DNA of 64,000 nt from assembly GCA_965248605.1 (NCBI GenBank), contig CBDFJV010000007.1, positions 1,612,001-1,676,000 on the forward strand, in the 5' to 3' direction. A program made the position numbers and the translations under genes. This DNA is from CAUZJF01 sp965248605. Its GTDB lineage: Bacteria; Chloroflexota; Dehalococcoidia; Lucifugimonadales; CAUZJF01. Below the pieces are notes generated by a model, which had not been told where the DNA came from, ran no database searches, and worked only from the letters and a program-made list of their open reading frames with translations. Shown in pieces: positions 25,077 through 33,135 of the stretch (the first letter of the stretch is position 1; every line of letters starts with the position of its first letter).

Positions 25077-26462
25077 ATGAGTAACGTACCAATGACCCGA
25101 CCCGAGGAGATGCTAGTCGAGCACAAGACGGCCTACTTCCACTCCTCGACTTTCGTCGAGATGGACGACGGCCGGATAATGCGGCACGCTTACGCCGAGT
25201 TCACCACGTCGGAGGACGGCGGGATCACCTGGTCGGAGCCAATCCAGCGCAACGACGTCGACGGGAACCTGGTCGACGGCCAAGCGCTGGTGAAGCTGTC
25301 CGGCGACGGTATCGGCCTCGTCGGAAAGATGGGCAAGCCGCCGGCCGCTCCCTACGGAGAGACGCGAGATCAGAAGACCAAGCGCCAGAATGCATCGCGG
25401 GCCGCCCGGGTCAAGGGCAAGTCTCCGTACCTCGTCTTCTGGCGCTCGGACGACGATGGTGAAACGTGGCAGCCGCCTGTGAGGATCGCGACCAACGGAG
25501 TCGGCTCGTATCACAACTCCATAGTACGCACGGCCTCCGGGCGTCTCCTTATGCCCGTCGAGTACGCGATCGGACAGCGACAGGGCTTCGACCCTTCGAA
25601 GAAACCGACGACCGGCCGCGTGGTCGACGGCCAGTTCCTCGGGGTCAGCGGACACTACTTCGACCCGACCTTCGGCGCCGTCTACACGGTCCACTCCGAC
25701 GACGAAGGACGGACCTGGGAGCGAAACGAGGACGGCGATCTGATCATCATGCTCGACTGGAGCACGATGTACAGCTACGTCTTCGAGCCCACGCTCACCG
25801 AGGTCTCTCCCGGCACCTTCCTAATGGTGATGCGGACCGGATTAGGGCGAATATTCCAGGCGTGGTCCAACGACGACGGTCTGTCGTGGACACGGCCCCA
25901 GCCATCGCCCTTCGCGGCCAGCACAACACCGGCAGCGATCTGCACTCTGCCGTCGACCGGCCACCTCTTGATCATCTGGAACCAGGAGGGCGAGGAAGAC
26001 ACGAAGCTCGGTCTGAGCCGCACGCGCATCTCATCGGCGATCAGCAGGAACGGCGGAAGCGTGTGGGAGTTCTTCCAGAACGTGGAGTCGATACACGAGC
26101 GGACGCGGGTCGAGCCGCCGCCCGTCAGGCCGCTTCATCCCGAGGAGATGGCGTTCCAGCCGGGAGTCGCAGCGCCGGAGCGTGACGCGCGGTACATTCG
26201 AGAGGGCGACTTCTTCGGCCGCTGGTCGTACCCCACCGTCACCGCGTTCGACGACCGAGTGTTCGTCACCCACAGCTACACGTACTTCGAGCCGCATCCG
26301 ACGAAGGCGGAGATGGTCCAGCGCGGCGGGCCCAGCTCGATGCTTCAGCCCGGCGACTACAACGGCAAGCTCAAGGTGCTGCCGGTGACGTGGTTCTACG
26401 GCGGCAAGGAGCCGGCCGACAACCCATTCCTGCCGAGGGCGCACGAGCCTGCTCAGCCGTAG
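25077..26462 (+). CDS. Sialidase-like BNR/Asp-box protein
   Basis: This is a 461-residue six-bladed propeller starting at ATG 25077, which is four bases after ggaggga. At least four Asp-boxes are visible: SEDGGITW, SDDDGETW, SDDEGRTW and SNDDGLSW. It has no signal peptide, so it may be cytoplasmic. Proteins of this group are annotated exo-alpha-sialidase, but the catalytic Arg triad and Tyr/Glu pair cannot be assigned with confidence, and many Chloroflexota members probably act on other glycosides or related compounds. It is divergent from rsmI with a 147-base intergenic region. Confidence 0.8.
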   Translation: MSNVPMTRPEEMLVEHKTAYFHSSTFVEMDDGRIMRHAYAEFTTSEDGGITWSEPIQRNDVDGNLVDGQALVKLSGDGIGLVGKMGKPPAAPYGETRDQKTKRQNASRAARVKGKSPYLVFWRSDDDGETWQPPVRIATNGVGSYHNSIVRTASGRLLMPVEYAIGQRQGFDPSKKPTTGRVVDGQFLGVSGHYFDPTFGAVYTVHSDDEGRTWERNEDGDLIIMLDWSTMYSYVFEPTLTEVSPGTFLMVMRTGLGRIFQAWSNDDGLSWTRPQPSPFAASTTPAAICTLPSTGHLLIIWNQEGEEDTKLGLSRTRISSAISRNGGSVWEFFQNVESIHERTRVEPPPVRPLHPEEMAFQPGVAAPERDARYIREGDFFGRWSYPTVTAFDDRVFVTHSYTYFEPHPTKAEMVQRGGPSSMLQPGDYNGKLKVLPVTWFYGGKEPADNPFLPRAHEPAQP

Positions 26463-26537
26463 CGGGCACGCGTTCTAAGTCGATCATTCCGACTCGGGAC
26501 TAATCGCGCTCGATGCGCAAGAGGGTCATGCCCTAGG

Positions 26538-27629
26538 TTATTGAGGCCCATCAATCCATTCAAGCCTGGGCTTCAAGTGAGTTAATCGACTGTAGGGAAT
26601 GATCCCTTCGAACTGCATTCTGCCTACAACAATCCCGGGATGTATCCCGATGTTAGAGGCAAGGCTTGTCACCGCCCGTTCACTCCAGTCCCCTCCATCA
26701 AGGAAGCGCGCCCAGTCTTCGGAAGGAATCAAAATATCCGCGGCGAACGTGTTGGCTTCATCCTCTGCCTGGGAGTCGCCGATCTCAAGTTCTTTGCCCT
26801 CCACGAACGTGGTCCTGACCTGATGCCTGAGTACATGACAAGCTTCGTGAAAGAACGTGAACCAGAAAACGTCTGCCCACCGCCATCGTATGCTCAATTG
26901 AATGAGGGCCCTTTCAGGATTGAGCCATCGAGCCACTCCGTTCGCGCCACTCTTGGGAAGCTCGGGAGTCAATACAAACGCAACCCCAGCCTGAGCACAC
27001 CTGCCCATCATACTGTGCACAAAGTTGCGGGGTTGTTCACCGGTCATCCCTTTGATTTCGTGCAGGGCCTTCAAGAACCTGCTTTCATCGTAGCGCTCCG
27101 TCGATGCTGCGACCCCATCGATCACTCCCTTTCGGAGCCACACCGACAGCGCTCCATCCGAAAGTCTCCCGCTTCCTGTGATGCGAAAACCGATCGCAGC
27201 TTCGCTCCAGGAGTCGCCGAAGCCGGCAATCCCGAGGAACTCCAGCAGAGCCCGCACCTTCTCAACCTTGTCCTTGTGACGAGGTATCCACCCTCTTGTC
27301 TCCAGAGCTTGGACCGGGAAGTGGTCAAGCCACTCTACCTGCTCCTCCAGACGAGCCCGTTCTTTGTTCTTGGCGAGAGTCATTTGGTAAATCGACTCTA
27401 GGTTTGTCCAGATATGGGCTGAAACGCCGAGAACTTTCTCAAACTCCAGAGCCGTCTCGTGAGTAATCGCCTTTTTGCCGCGGACGATTTCGTTGACCAC
27501 CTGCACGGGCCTCCCCGTCCTTACGGCGAGCTCCTTTTGGGTCATGTCACGTGCAGCCAGCTCCTCCTGCAATACAGACCCAGGAGAGACCGGAAGGTCC
27601 GACCAAATCTCAGCTGTTTTAGTCACCAT
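26538..27629 (-). CDS. higA: HigA-type antitoxin fused to ImmA/IrrE metallopeptidase domain
   Basis: This 363-residue protein has an N-terminal HigA-like HTH (LAARDMTQKELAVRTGRPVQ, about residues 24-80) and a C-terminal ImmA/IrrE-type zinc peptidase domain with the HExxH motif FFHEACHVLRHQ near residue 260 and a downstream Glu-rich DEANTFAADILIP segment supplying the third ligand. The HTH domain probably represses the operon and binds the HigB toxin. The peptidase may control turnover of the repressor, as in ImmA/ImmR and IrrE systems. Its start overlaps the toxin stop by 11 bases. Antitoxins of this fused form are known but less common than the stand-alone HigA. Confidence 0.85.
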   Translation of the reverse strand: MVTKTAEIWSDLPVSPGSVLQEELAARDMTQKELAVRTGRPVQVVNEIVRGKKAITHETALEFEKVLGVSAHIWTNLESIYQMTLAKNKERARLEEQVEWLDHFPVQALETRGWIPRHKDKVEKVRALLEFLGIAGFGDSWSEAAIGFRITGSGRLSDGALSVWLRKGVIDGVAASTERYDESRFLKALHEIKGMTGEQPRNFVHSMMGRCAQAGVAFVLTPELPKSGANGVARWLNPERALIQLSIRWRWADVFWFTFFHEACHVLRHQVRTTFVEGKELEIGDSQAEDEANTFAADILIPSEDWARFLDGGDWSERAVTSLASNIGIHPGIVVGRMQFEGIIPYSRLTHLKPRLEWIDGPQ

Positions 27630-27918
27630 AATGGTCGCTCACCTCCTCTGCGACCAGACTGTCCTCGCTCTCACTAACCGTAACAATCAGTCGCCATTTG
27701 CGGTGGATGGTCATAGAGTGCTGCCCTCTTCTGTCCCCCGTGAGGGGGTGAAGGCCTAAGAATACGAGCGCGAACAGGTCACTAAACTTCTGAGCTGCCT
27801 TGATCACCGTGATCCGCTCTATATACTTCTGTCCAACGACCGGCCCCCAAGTCCGTGCTGCCATTCGCTGCTCCCCGTAACATCGGCGGAGCTTTGAAGT
27901 CCGGAAGTCGAGTTCCAT
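27619..27918 (-). CDS. higB: HigB/RelE-family toxin
   Basis: This 99-residue protein of the ParE/RelE fold carries GLHPLTGDRRGQHSMTIHRKWRLIVTV, the typical beta-sheet with Trp-Arg-Leu-Ile before a C-terminal acidic helix containing SDHYGD, as in HigB (plasmid maintenance killer) proteins. These are ribosome-dependent mRNA interferases. The toxin gene precedes and overlaps the antitoxin gene, the usual higBA order. The promoter and operator palindrome lie directly upstream at 27920-27965. Confidence 0.8.
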   Translation of the reverse strand: MELDFRTSKLRRCYGEQRMAARTWGPVVGQKYIERITVIKAAQKFSDLFALVFLGLHPLTGDRRGQHSMTIHRKWRLIVTVSESEDSLVAEEVSDHYGD

Positions 27919-27919
27919 A

Positions 27920-27965
27920 ATTCACCCATTGGGTGAATGGTACTATACGGCAGAGGTACTGTCAA
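27920..27965 (-). promoter_or_regulatory. higBA promoter with operator palindrome
   Basis: On the reverse strand TTGACA (27960-27965) and TACCAT (27937-27942) are 17 bases apart. ATTCACCCA-T-TGGGTGAAT (27920-27938) is a perfect palindrome abutting the -10 and the toxin start codon, so bound antitoxin would shut the promoter. Confidence 0.65.
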
Positions 27966-28153
27966 GGCGGAGGCTCAAGTTGTTTATGTGGGGGACCGAC
28001 CGAGGCGATGCAGTGTGGACTTTCGACCTGGAAGTGGGACGTAAGCTGGTCGACCACTGGAGGGCATTCATTGGACGACTAAACCGGGAGGTGCAGGAGC
28101 GGTTCGCATACAAAAACGACGACAGGTTGATTTCAGGCGCTAGAAAACCTTGA
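27929..28153 (+). CDS. Possible small protein divergent from higBA
   Basis: This 74-residue frame reads WTFDLEVGRKLVDHWRAFIGRLNREVQERF, which looks protein-like. The apparent TTG start overlaps the higBA operator and has no ribosome binding site; an internal ATG at MWGTDRGDAVWTF is an alternative. A terminator hairpin follows at 28272-28290, which mildly supports transcription in this direction. No family recognised; it could be chance. Confidence 0.3.
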   Translation: MGEWYYTAEVLSRRRLKLFMWGTDRGDAVWTFDLEVGRKLVDHWRAFIGRLNREVQERFAYKNDDRLISGARKP

Positions 28154-28271
28154 TCGCGAGGCGTGACGGATCGGTGACGCGATCGATATGCCACCGCGCT
28201 AGGAGGCAGATTAGACGCCCTTCCTCCCGCGCTCACAAGAAAGTAAAGTTCAGCGCTTGGGGTCGTGAGAC

Positions 28272-28290
28272 CCGCTCGTCGAGCGGTTTT
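28272..28290 (+). terminator. Intrinsic terminator
   Basis: CCGCTC-gtc-GAGCGG followed by TTTT. It faces the tRNA genes, which are on the opposite strand, and would end rightward transcripts. Confidence 0.55.
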
Positions 28291-28338
28291 GGTGACCGTC
28301 TAGGTTACCACAACACATGCTGCACCTAGAGGGGTTGG

Positions 28339-28412
28339 TAGCGCATACGGGATTCGAACCCGTGATCTCCGCCTTGAGAGGGCGGTGTCCTTGGCCGCTA
28401 GACGAATGCGCC
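28339..28412 (-). tRNA. tRNA-Glu (CTC anticodon)
   Basis: Read on the reverse strand, GGCGCAT pairs with ATGCGCT (one G-U) as acceptor stem. The anticodon stem CCGCC/GGCGG encloses CTCTCAA with anticodon CTC, and the T arm contains GGTTCGAATCC. The discriminator base is A, and CC follows in the genome. Confidence 0.95.
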
Positions 28413-28434
28413 ACGCTCGGCCAATAAAGGCTGG

Positions 28435-28505
28435 CTGGGGATCGAGGATTCGAACCTCGGCTTACAGATCCAGAGTCTGTCGTCCTACCACTAGACGAAT
28501 CCCCA
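28435..28505 (-). tRNA. tRNA-Gln (CTG anticodon)
   Basis: The acceptor stem TGGGGAT/ATCCCCA, the D arm with GTCTAGTGGTAGGAC, the anticodon stem ACAGA/TCTGT around CTCTGGA (anticodon CTG) and the T arm GGTTCGAATCC are all present. It lies 22 bases upstream of tRNA-Glu in the same direction, so both are probably one transcript. Confidence 0.95.
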
Positions 28506-28581
28506 CCATCAAAGATTTTACCAGCCAAAGCAAGAGGCCTTCAACCTCTAACTGGGGTAGGGTCTTCCGGTTCTGGATTCT

Positions 28582-28684
28582 TGTCATTCCGAGAAGTCCT
28601 CGACGAGGAATCTAAGTTGGTTGCGGTCAGCCAACGTTGGCCAATGATAACCGTCTAGATCCCTCGCGGAGCCTCGGAATGACA
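28582..28684. repeat. Dispersed inverted-repeat element, copy A
   Basis: The ends TGTCATTCCGAG and CTCGGAATGACA are perfect inverses, 103 bases apart overall, with inner sequence agtcctcgacgaggaatct and tctagatccctcg. A related element with TGTCATTGCGAG ends is at 37905-38014. It lies in the 538-base gap between tRNA-Gln and the NHL gene. Confidence 0.65.
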
Positions 28685-28794
28685 CCGCGTTTGGGCATTT
28701 CAAGGAAATCCAATCGACCCCGGTCTGGCCCACCTTCAGTGTTGAATCTGCCGAACGGATGTGCTACTATGTCTGTGCGGACTGACTCGTTTTC

Positions 28795-28920
28795 GTGGAA
28801 TCGTTTTTTGTGGAATCATCTCTATGCAGGCATCGTTTTTGTGGAATTGTTTGTGGAATTGCCTCTAGGCAGGCATCGCATGCCCTAGGTGCGATTCAGC
28901 GGAATTCCACAGAATTCCAC
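28795..28920. repeat. Cluster of GTGGAAT heptamers
   Basis: GTGGAAT occurs at 28795, 28810, 28841 and 28853 on the + strand and as ATTCCAC at 28904 and 28914. A second repeated unit, gcaggcatcg, appears at 28826 and 28869. The cluster ends 125 bases before the NHL gene and contains no ORF. Confidence 0.6.
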
Positions 28921-29044
28921 ACTTTGCAAGAAAGTCCTCTGGCGGGCCGTGGAGTCAGACTCCGCTGGAGCGCGCAATTGACGGGGCATTGCACGGACCA
29001 TACAATCCGCGAAGCTTTGAGGGGGGAATCGGAGGCCAAGCGAG

Positions 29045-29905
29045 ATGACTATACTCGGATCGGGCGATTACAGGTACAGGCCGGTGCCCTGGCCGCAGAT
29101 GCCGAAGTACTGGAGCTTCGCGATAGCCTCGGACGCGGCCGTCAACTCCGCCAACGAGGTCTACGTTTTCAGTCGCGGCGACCACCCGCTGACGATCTGG
29201 AACCCCGATGGGAGCTTCGTCTCCTCGTGGGGTGAAGGTACCTTCTCGTCGAGTCCTCACGGCATCTACATCGCGCCGAACGACAACGTATGGCTCGTCG
29301 ATACGCAGTTCCACGTCGCCACCGAGCACGAGCCCGGCGGTAAGCTGCTGCGGACCCTAGGGAACAAAGGCGTGGCGTCCAACACCCACGGCGGCAGACC
29401 GTTCAACATGCCATCGGGCCTAGCCCTGGCGCCTAACGGCGACATATTCATGTCCGACGGCTACGGCGGCCACAAGGTGCACAAGTTCAGCCCCGACGGG
29501 GAGCTGGTCTTGTCGTGGGGCGAGCGGGGCACCGGACCCGGCGAGTTCGCACTCCTGCACAACATCTGGGTCGATCGGAACAGCCGCGTATTCATTTGCG
29601 ACCGGGAGAACAACCGAATCCAGATCTTCGACGACGAGGGCAACTTCCTCGAGCAGTGGACAGACCTCGTTATGCCGGGCGACATCTGGATCAAAGACGA
29701 CGTCATCTATGTGGTCGAGCAGGGCGACGGCAGCGCTGTCGGCCTATGGACTCACGAAGGCGAGCTCATCACACGGTGGCGGGGCAATGAGGGTGAGGGC
29801 AAGGGGACACTCGAGGGCTCTCACGGGATCTGCGTCGACTCTGAAGGCAGCATCTACGTCACCGAGCTATTGTCGGGGCTCGTGCGGAAGTTCGAGCGCG
29901 TATAA
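29045..29905 (+). CDS. NHL-repeat six-bladed propeller protein
   Basis: This 286-residue protein has repeated NHL-type blades: ANEVYVFSRGDHPLTIWNPDG, PHGIYIAPNDNVWLVDT, PSGLALAPNGDIFMSDGYG, LHNIWVDRNSRVFICDRENN and SHGICVDSEGSIYVTELLSG. No signal peptide is visible. This group is related to the peptidyl-alpha-hydroxyglycine alpha-amidating lyase propellers and is strongly expanded in Chloroflexota, usually without a demonstrated activity. It ends 11 bases before comF, so the two genes may be transcribed together, with no evident functional link. Confidence 0.8.
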   Translation: MTILGSGDYRYRPVPWPQMPKYWSFAIASDAAVNSANEVYVFSRGDHPLTIWNPDGSFVSSWGEGTFSSSPHGIYIAPNDNVWLVDTQFHVATEHEPGGKLLRTLGNKGVASNTHGGRPFNMPSGLALAPNGDIFMSDGYGGHKVHKFSPDGELVLSWGERGTGPGEFALLHNIWVDRNSRVFICDRENNRIQIFDDEGNFLEQWTDLVMPGDIWIKDDVIYVVEQGDGSAVGLWTHEGELITRWRGNEGEGKGTLEGSHGICVDSEGSIYVTELLSGLVRKFERV

Positions 29906-29916
29906 CCCAGCGCCGC

Positions 29917-30606
29917 ATGCCGACTCTCTCGACCGTGATCAGAGCCGCACTCGACCTGGTCCTTCCGTTAAGCTGTGCGGGTTGCGGACGACACGGCGGC
30001 GTTTTATGCGATAGCTGCCGGGCCGATCTCCCGACACTGACGGCGCCATATTGCGCGCGTTGCGCTGATCCCGGGCGTCCGCTCTGTGCGGCCTGCGAAG
30101 CTGAACCGCCCGCCTATGGCGCGATCACGGCTCCGTTTCTCATGGAAGGCGTCGTTCGGGACCTGGTATACAGCCTCAAGTACCGCAACCTCCGAGCCTC
30201 GGCGCCAGAGTTGGGCCGGCTGATGTCGCGGCACCTCGAATCCAACCCCCTGCCACACGACGTGATCGTGCCCGTGCCTTTGCACCGCAGTCGGGAACGT
30301 CGGCGGGGCTACAACCAGTCAGAGCTTCTGGCGAAGCAGGTGAGCAGCGGAACTGGACTTTCGCTCGACAGTGGCTCGCTCAAAAGGACCCGTGACACCC
30401 CTCCTCAGATCGACATGCATAGCAACGACGAGCGTGTCGAGAACGTGGAGGCCGCCTTCGAGGCGTCGAGCGAGCTGGACGGGCGCCGGGTGCTGCTGGT
30501 AGACGACGTAGTGACGACCGGAAGCACGATGTCTGCGTGCGCCACGGCGCTGAGGGCAGCGGGCGCATCGTCGGTTTGGGGCCTCGCGCTGGCCAGGCAA
30601 GAGTGA
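29917..30606 (+). CDS. comF: ComF-family phosphoribosyltransferase-like protein
   Basis: This 229-residue protein has an N-terminal double zinc ribbon (CAGCGRHGGVLCDSCRADL and CARCADPGRPLCAACE) and a C-terminal type I PRTase domain with the PRPP-binding loop VLLVDDVVTTGST. The segment VPVPLHRSRERRRGYNQSELLA is the family signature. ComF is needed for uptake or processing of transforming DNA in naturally competent species, probably at the cytoplasmic face; its chemistry is not settled. No other competence genes are near. Confidence 0.9.
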   Translation: MPTLSTVIRAALDLVLPLSCAGCGRHGGVLCDSCRADLPTLTAPYCARCADPGRPLCAACEAEPPAYGAITAPFLMEGVVRDLVYSLKYRNLRASAPELGRLMSRHLESNPLPHDVIVPVPLHRSRERRRGYNQSELLAKQVSSGTGLSLDSGSLKRTRDTPPQIDMHSNDERVENVEAAFEASSELDGRRVLLVDDVVTTGSTMSACATALRAAGASSVWGLALARQE

Positions 30607-30757
30607 AAGACACGGAGAGACACACAGGTCTTCCCTAGATCGACCAGACCCAGGCGGACGTCGAAACCAAGAGTGGGTTTCTTTCGTAGACGAGATTGGG
30701 GCATTCGCCCCGGTACGTACTCTTCATGACGCGACTACGCCTCCAGGGGGCTAGTAG

Positions 30758-31879
30758 GTGTGGAACGCTCGTTGGGTCTTCCGCTTTGGCGCGACTATAG
30801 CGGTGACAGCCGTGGCGGTTGCCGCCTTGGCGCAGCCGTTCCTGCGAGGTCAGTCGGTTGAGGCCGCGTCCCACGCGGTGAGCATGCGAGACAATTTCTT
30901 CGCCCCGACGTCGATTTCGATCACGGCGGGAGATACCATTACTTGGACAAACGACGGCGCCTTGGCGCACACAGCGACGAATGGGGTCCGCGGGTCCGCG
31001 GGTGCCGGTGACTCCTGGGACCACGTGGTCGCCTCGGCAGCTTCGTCTCCTTCAGTGACGTTCAACACCCCGGGGACAGTCCAGTACTTCTGCCGCTTCC
31101 ATTTCGGGATGGACGGCACGATCACCGTTCAAGCGCCAAGCACGCCGACGCCTGCGCCGACGACGGCCCCGCCTCCACCTGTTGCCACCAAGGCCACACC
31201 GACTCCCTTCCCAGCGCTCACCGTAGTGCCGGAAGACGAAATCACGCCTCCGGCCCAGAACGGCGGCAATGTCGTGGTCGTTCAGCCGACGTCGCCGGTG
31301 GAGTTTGATTTGACCGAGGTCGGTGTGGGAGTGCAGATGCCGGCGCGAGCCCGGCAAAGCACGTTCCAGATGCGGGTTCAAAGCGACTCTTCCGAATCCG
31401 TACAGGTGCAACCGGAGGGTGAAGTACTTCGCCTGGTCCGTATCGACCTCTTCGACGGAGACGGGCAGCCTCTTTCCGACACCCAGCTATGGTTCCCGGC
31501 GAAGCTGAGTGTCACGCTGAGCGACCTCGAGGTCAGTGCGCTCGGGGGCTCCGGATCCTTGCTGAACGGACTGGCGACCGGACGCCTCGGCTTCCGAAGA
31601 CTTTCGACGGCCGGCGTCTGGTCGGACCTCCACACCTCATTGGATATAGCTACCCGAACATTTAGCGCGTCGATCTCGCGCTTTTCGGTCTTCGCGCTGA
31701 CCTGGGCGGGCCGCTCGTCCAGCACGGCTCCTACCACGACACCCGTTGCCGCCAGCGCCGGAACAACGGCGGCGCCCGACGTTGGAGACACCCACGCGTC
31801 GGTCGTTGTGTTACTGTCGTTGGGCTCAGCGATCGCACTTGCAGGTGGTTTGATTTCAATGACTAGGCGGAGAGGATAG
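30758..31879 (+). CDS. Secreted cupredoxin-domain protein with C-terminal anchor
   Basis: This 373-residue protein begins with a signal peptide (residues about 8-30) and a plastocyanin-like domain (about 35-125): ITAGDTITWTNDGALAHTAT supplies the first Cu-ligand His, and FNTPGTVQYFCRFHFGMDG supplies Cys, His and Met. A Thr/Pro-rich linker (about 126-165) leads to a second beta-rich domain, and the C-terminus has a transmembrane helix followed by Thr-Arg-Arg-Arg. It is likely surface-anchored and redox-active or copper-binding. The GTG start lacks a strong ribosome binding site. It is followed after three bases by the first of three DNRLRE genes, suggesting one exported-protein operon. Confidence 0.75.
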   Translation: MWNARWVFRFGATIAVTAVAVAALAQPFLRGQSVEAASHAVSMRDNFFAPTSISITAGDTITWTNDGALAHTATNGVRGSAGAGDSWDHVVASAASSPSVTFNTPGTVQYFCRFHFGMDGTITVQAPSTPTPAPTTAPPPPVATKATPTPFPALTVVPEDEITPPAQNGGNVVVVQPTSPVEFDLTEVGVGVQMPARARQSTFQMRVQSDSSESVQVQPEGEVLRLVRIDLFDGDGQPLSDTQLWFPAKLSVTLSDLEVSALGGSGSLLNGLATGRLGFRRLSTAGVWSDLHTSLDIATRTFSASISRFSVFALTWAGRSSSTAPTTTPVAASAGTTAAPDVGDTHASVVVLLSLGSAIALAGGLISMTRRRG

Positions 31880-31882
31880 AAC

Positions 31883-33124
31883 ATGATTCTACGGACCATG
31901 GACACGTTTCGAATTAGGCTGGCCAGAACCACAAGGTTGGCCAGGCTGGCGGTGATTGTGATCGCGTTGGCGACGGTGACGACAGGCGGGATCATCTCGG
32001 CTCAGGGCCAGGGGACGGTCACGATTCCGCCGTCCAAAGACAACACCCTGTACGAAGACTCGAATGGAGGCAAGAGCAACGGAGCGGGGCAGCACATATT
32101 CATCGGAGTGACGAAAGAGCCGGGGATCCGGCGCGCGCTAATATCGTTCGACATAACAGGAAACCTGCCCGCCGACGCAACAGTCGTGAGCGTGAGGCTT
32201 AAACTCCAGATGTCGAAGACGCACCGAGACGCCGGGACCCACCCGGCGTCGTTGCACCTGCTGCTGGCGGACTGGGGTGAGAGCTCGTCAGACGCTCCTC
32301 AAGAGGAGGGAGCCGGAACGACCGCGGCCGAAGGCGACGCCACCTGGGTGCACACGTTCTCCGCCGATGCGAACTGGGAGCAGGCAGGCGGCGACTTTGT
32401 CCCAGAGGCCAGTGCCGAAACGAATGTTGGCGGAGACGGCTCATACTCCTGGACTTCGGAGCAGATGGCGGCCGACGTCCAGACCTGGCTGGAAGACCCT
32501 ACGACCAACTTCGGCTGGCTGATAAAGGGCACCGAGTCGCAAGACACCACAGCCAAGCGGTTCGACAGTCGCGAACACTCCACGGAGAGCAGGCGGCCGT
32601 CTCTTGAAATCGTGTTCACCTCCGCCAGCGTAGAGGAGCCGACGCCGACTGAGACACCATCGCCGGAGCCGACCGCAACGGTCACGCCGCAGGCCGTAGT
32701 GACGCCCACGAACACGCCAACACCGGCGCCAACCGCGACGAACACGCCGGAGCCTACGCCTACCGATATACCCACACCCATCCCAACGGATACGCCCGCG
32801 CCCACGGCGACAACGGTCCCAACGTCGACGCCCGCGCCGACAGCTACACCTGTACCCACGCCGGAGCCCACCACGCCGCCTGAAACCGCGGCCGCGCAGC
32901 CGACAGAAGCGCCGGCTGCCGAACCGTCGGAGCCCGGCGCCGATGTCACCTCCGCTCCGGCCGAGCCAGAGACGTCCGGCGGTTCCTGCTCGGCTCCGCA
33001 AGGAGGCTCTTCGACAGCGGGGCTTCCAAGCCTTCTGTTGCTAGTCGCACCGGCGGGGGCTGCTGCCGGTGGCCGGTTCTTCCGACGACCAGCGAAGCGA
33101 CGACAGGACGAGCCTTCCGACTGA
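31883..33124 (+). CDS. DNRLRE-domain surface protein with Thr/Pro stalk and C-terminal sorting-like tail
   Basis: This 413-residue protein starts at ATG 31883 after ggagagga. A signal peptide is followed by a DNRLRE domain (about residues 45-255) with the family-type TIPPSKDNTLYED start, DATWVHTF, WTSEQMAADVQTWL and FDSRE segments. Residues about 258-345 are a Thr/Pro repeat stalk (TPTP, TPAPTAT). The tail GGSCSAPQGGSS, a hydrophobic run and RFFRRPAKRR resembles tripartite sorting signals with Cys, helix and Arg cluster. It is probably a cell-surface structural or adhesive protein. The next gene encodes a close paralogue. Confidence 0.75.
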   Translation: MILRTMDTFRIRLARTTRLARLAVIVIALATVTTGGIISAQGQGTVTIPPSKDNTLYEDSNGGKSNGAGQHIFIGVTKEPGIRRALISFDITGNLPADATVVSVRLKLQMSKTHRDAGTHPASLHLLLADWGESSSDAPQEEGAGTTAAEGDATWVHTFSADANWEQAGGDFVPEASAETNVGGDGSYSWTSEQMAADVQTWLEDPTTNFGWLIKGTESQDTTAKRFDSREHSTESRRPSLEIVFTSASVEEPTPTETPSPEPTATVTPQAVVTPTNTPTPAPTATNTPEPTPTDIPTPIPTDTPAPTATTVPTSTPAPTATPVPTPEPTTPPETAAAQPTEAPAAEPSEPGADVTSAPAEPETSGGSCSAPQGGSSTAGLPSLLLLVAPAGAAAGGRFFRRPAKRRQDEPSD

Positions 33125-33135
33125 GGGACCAGAAT

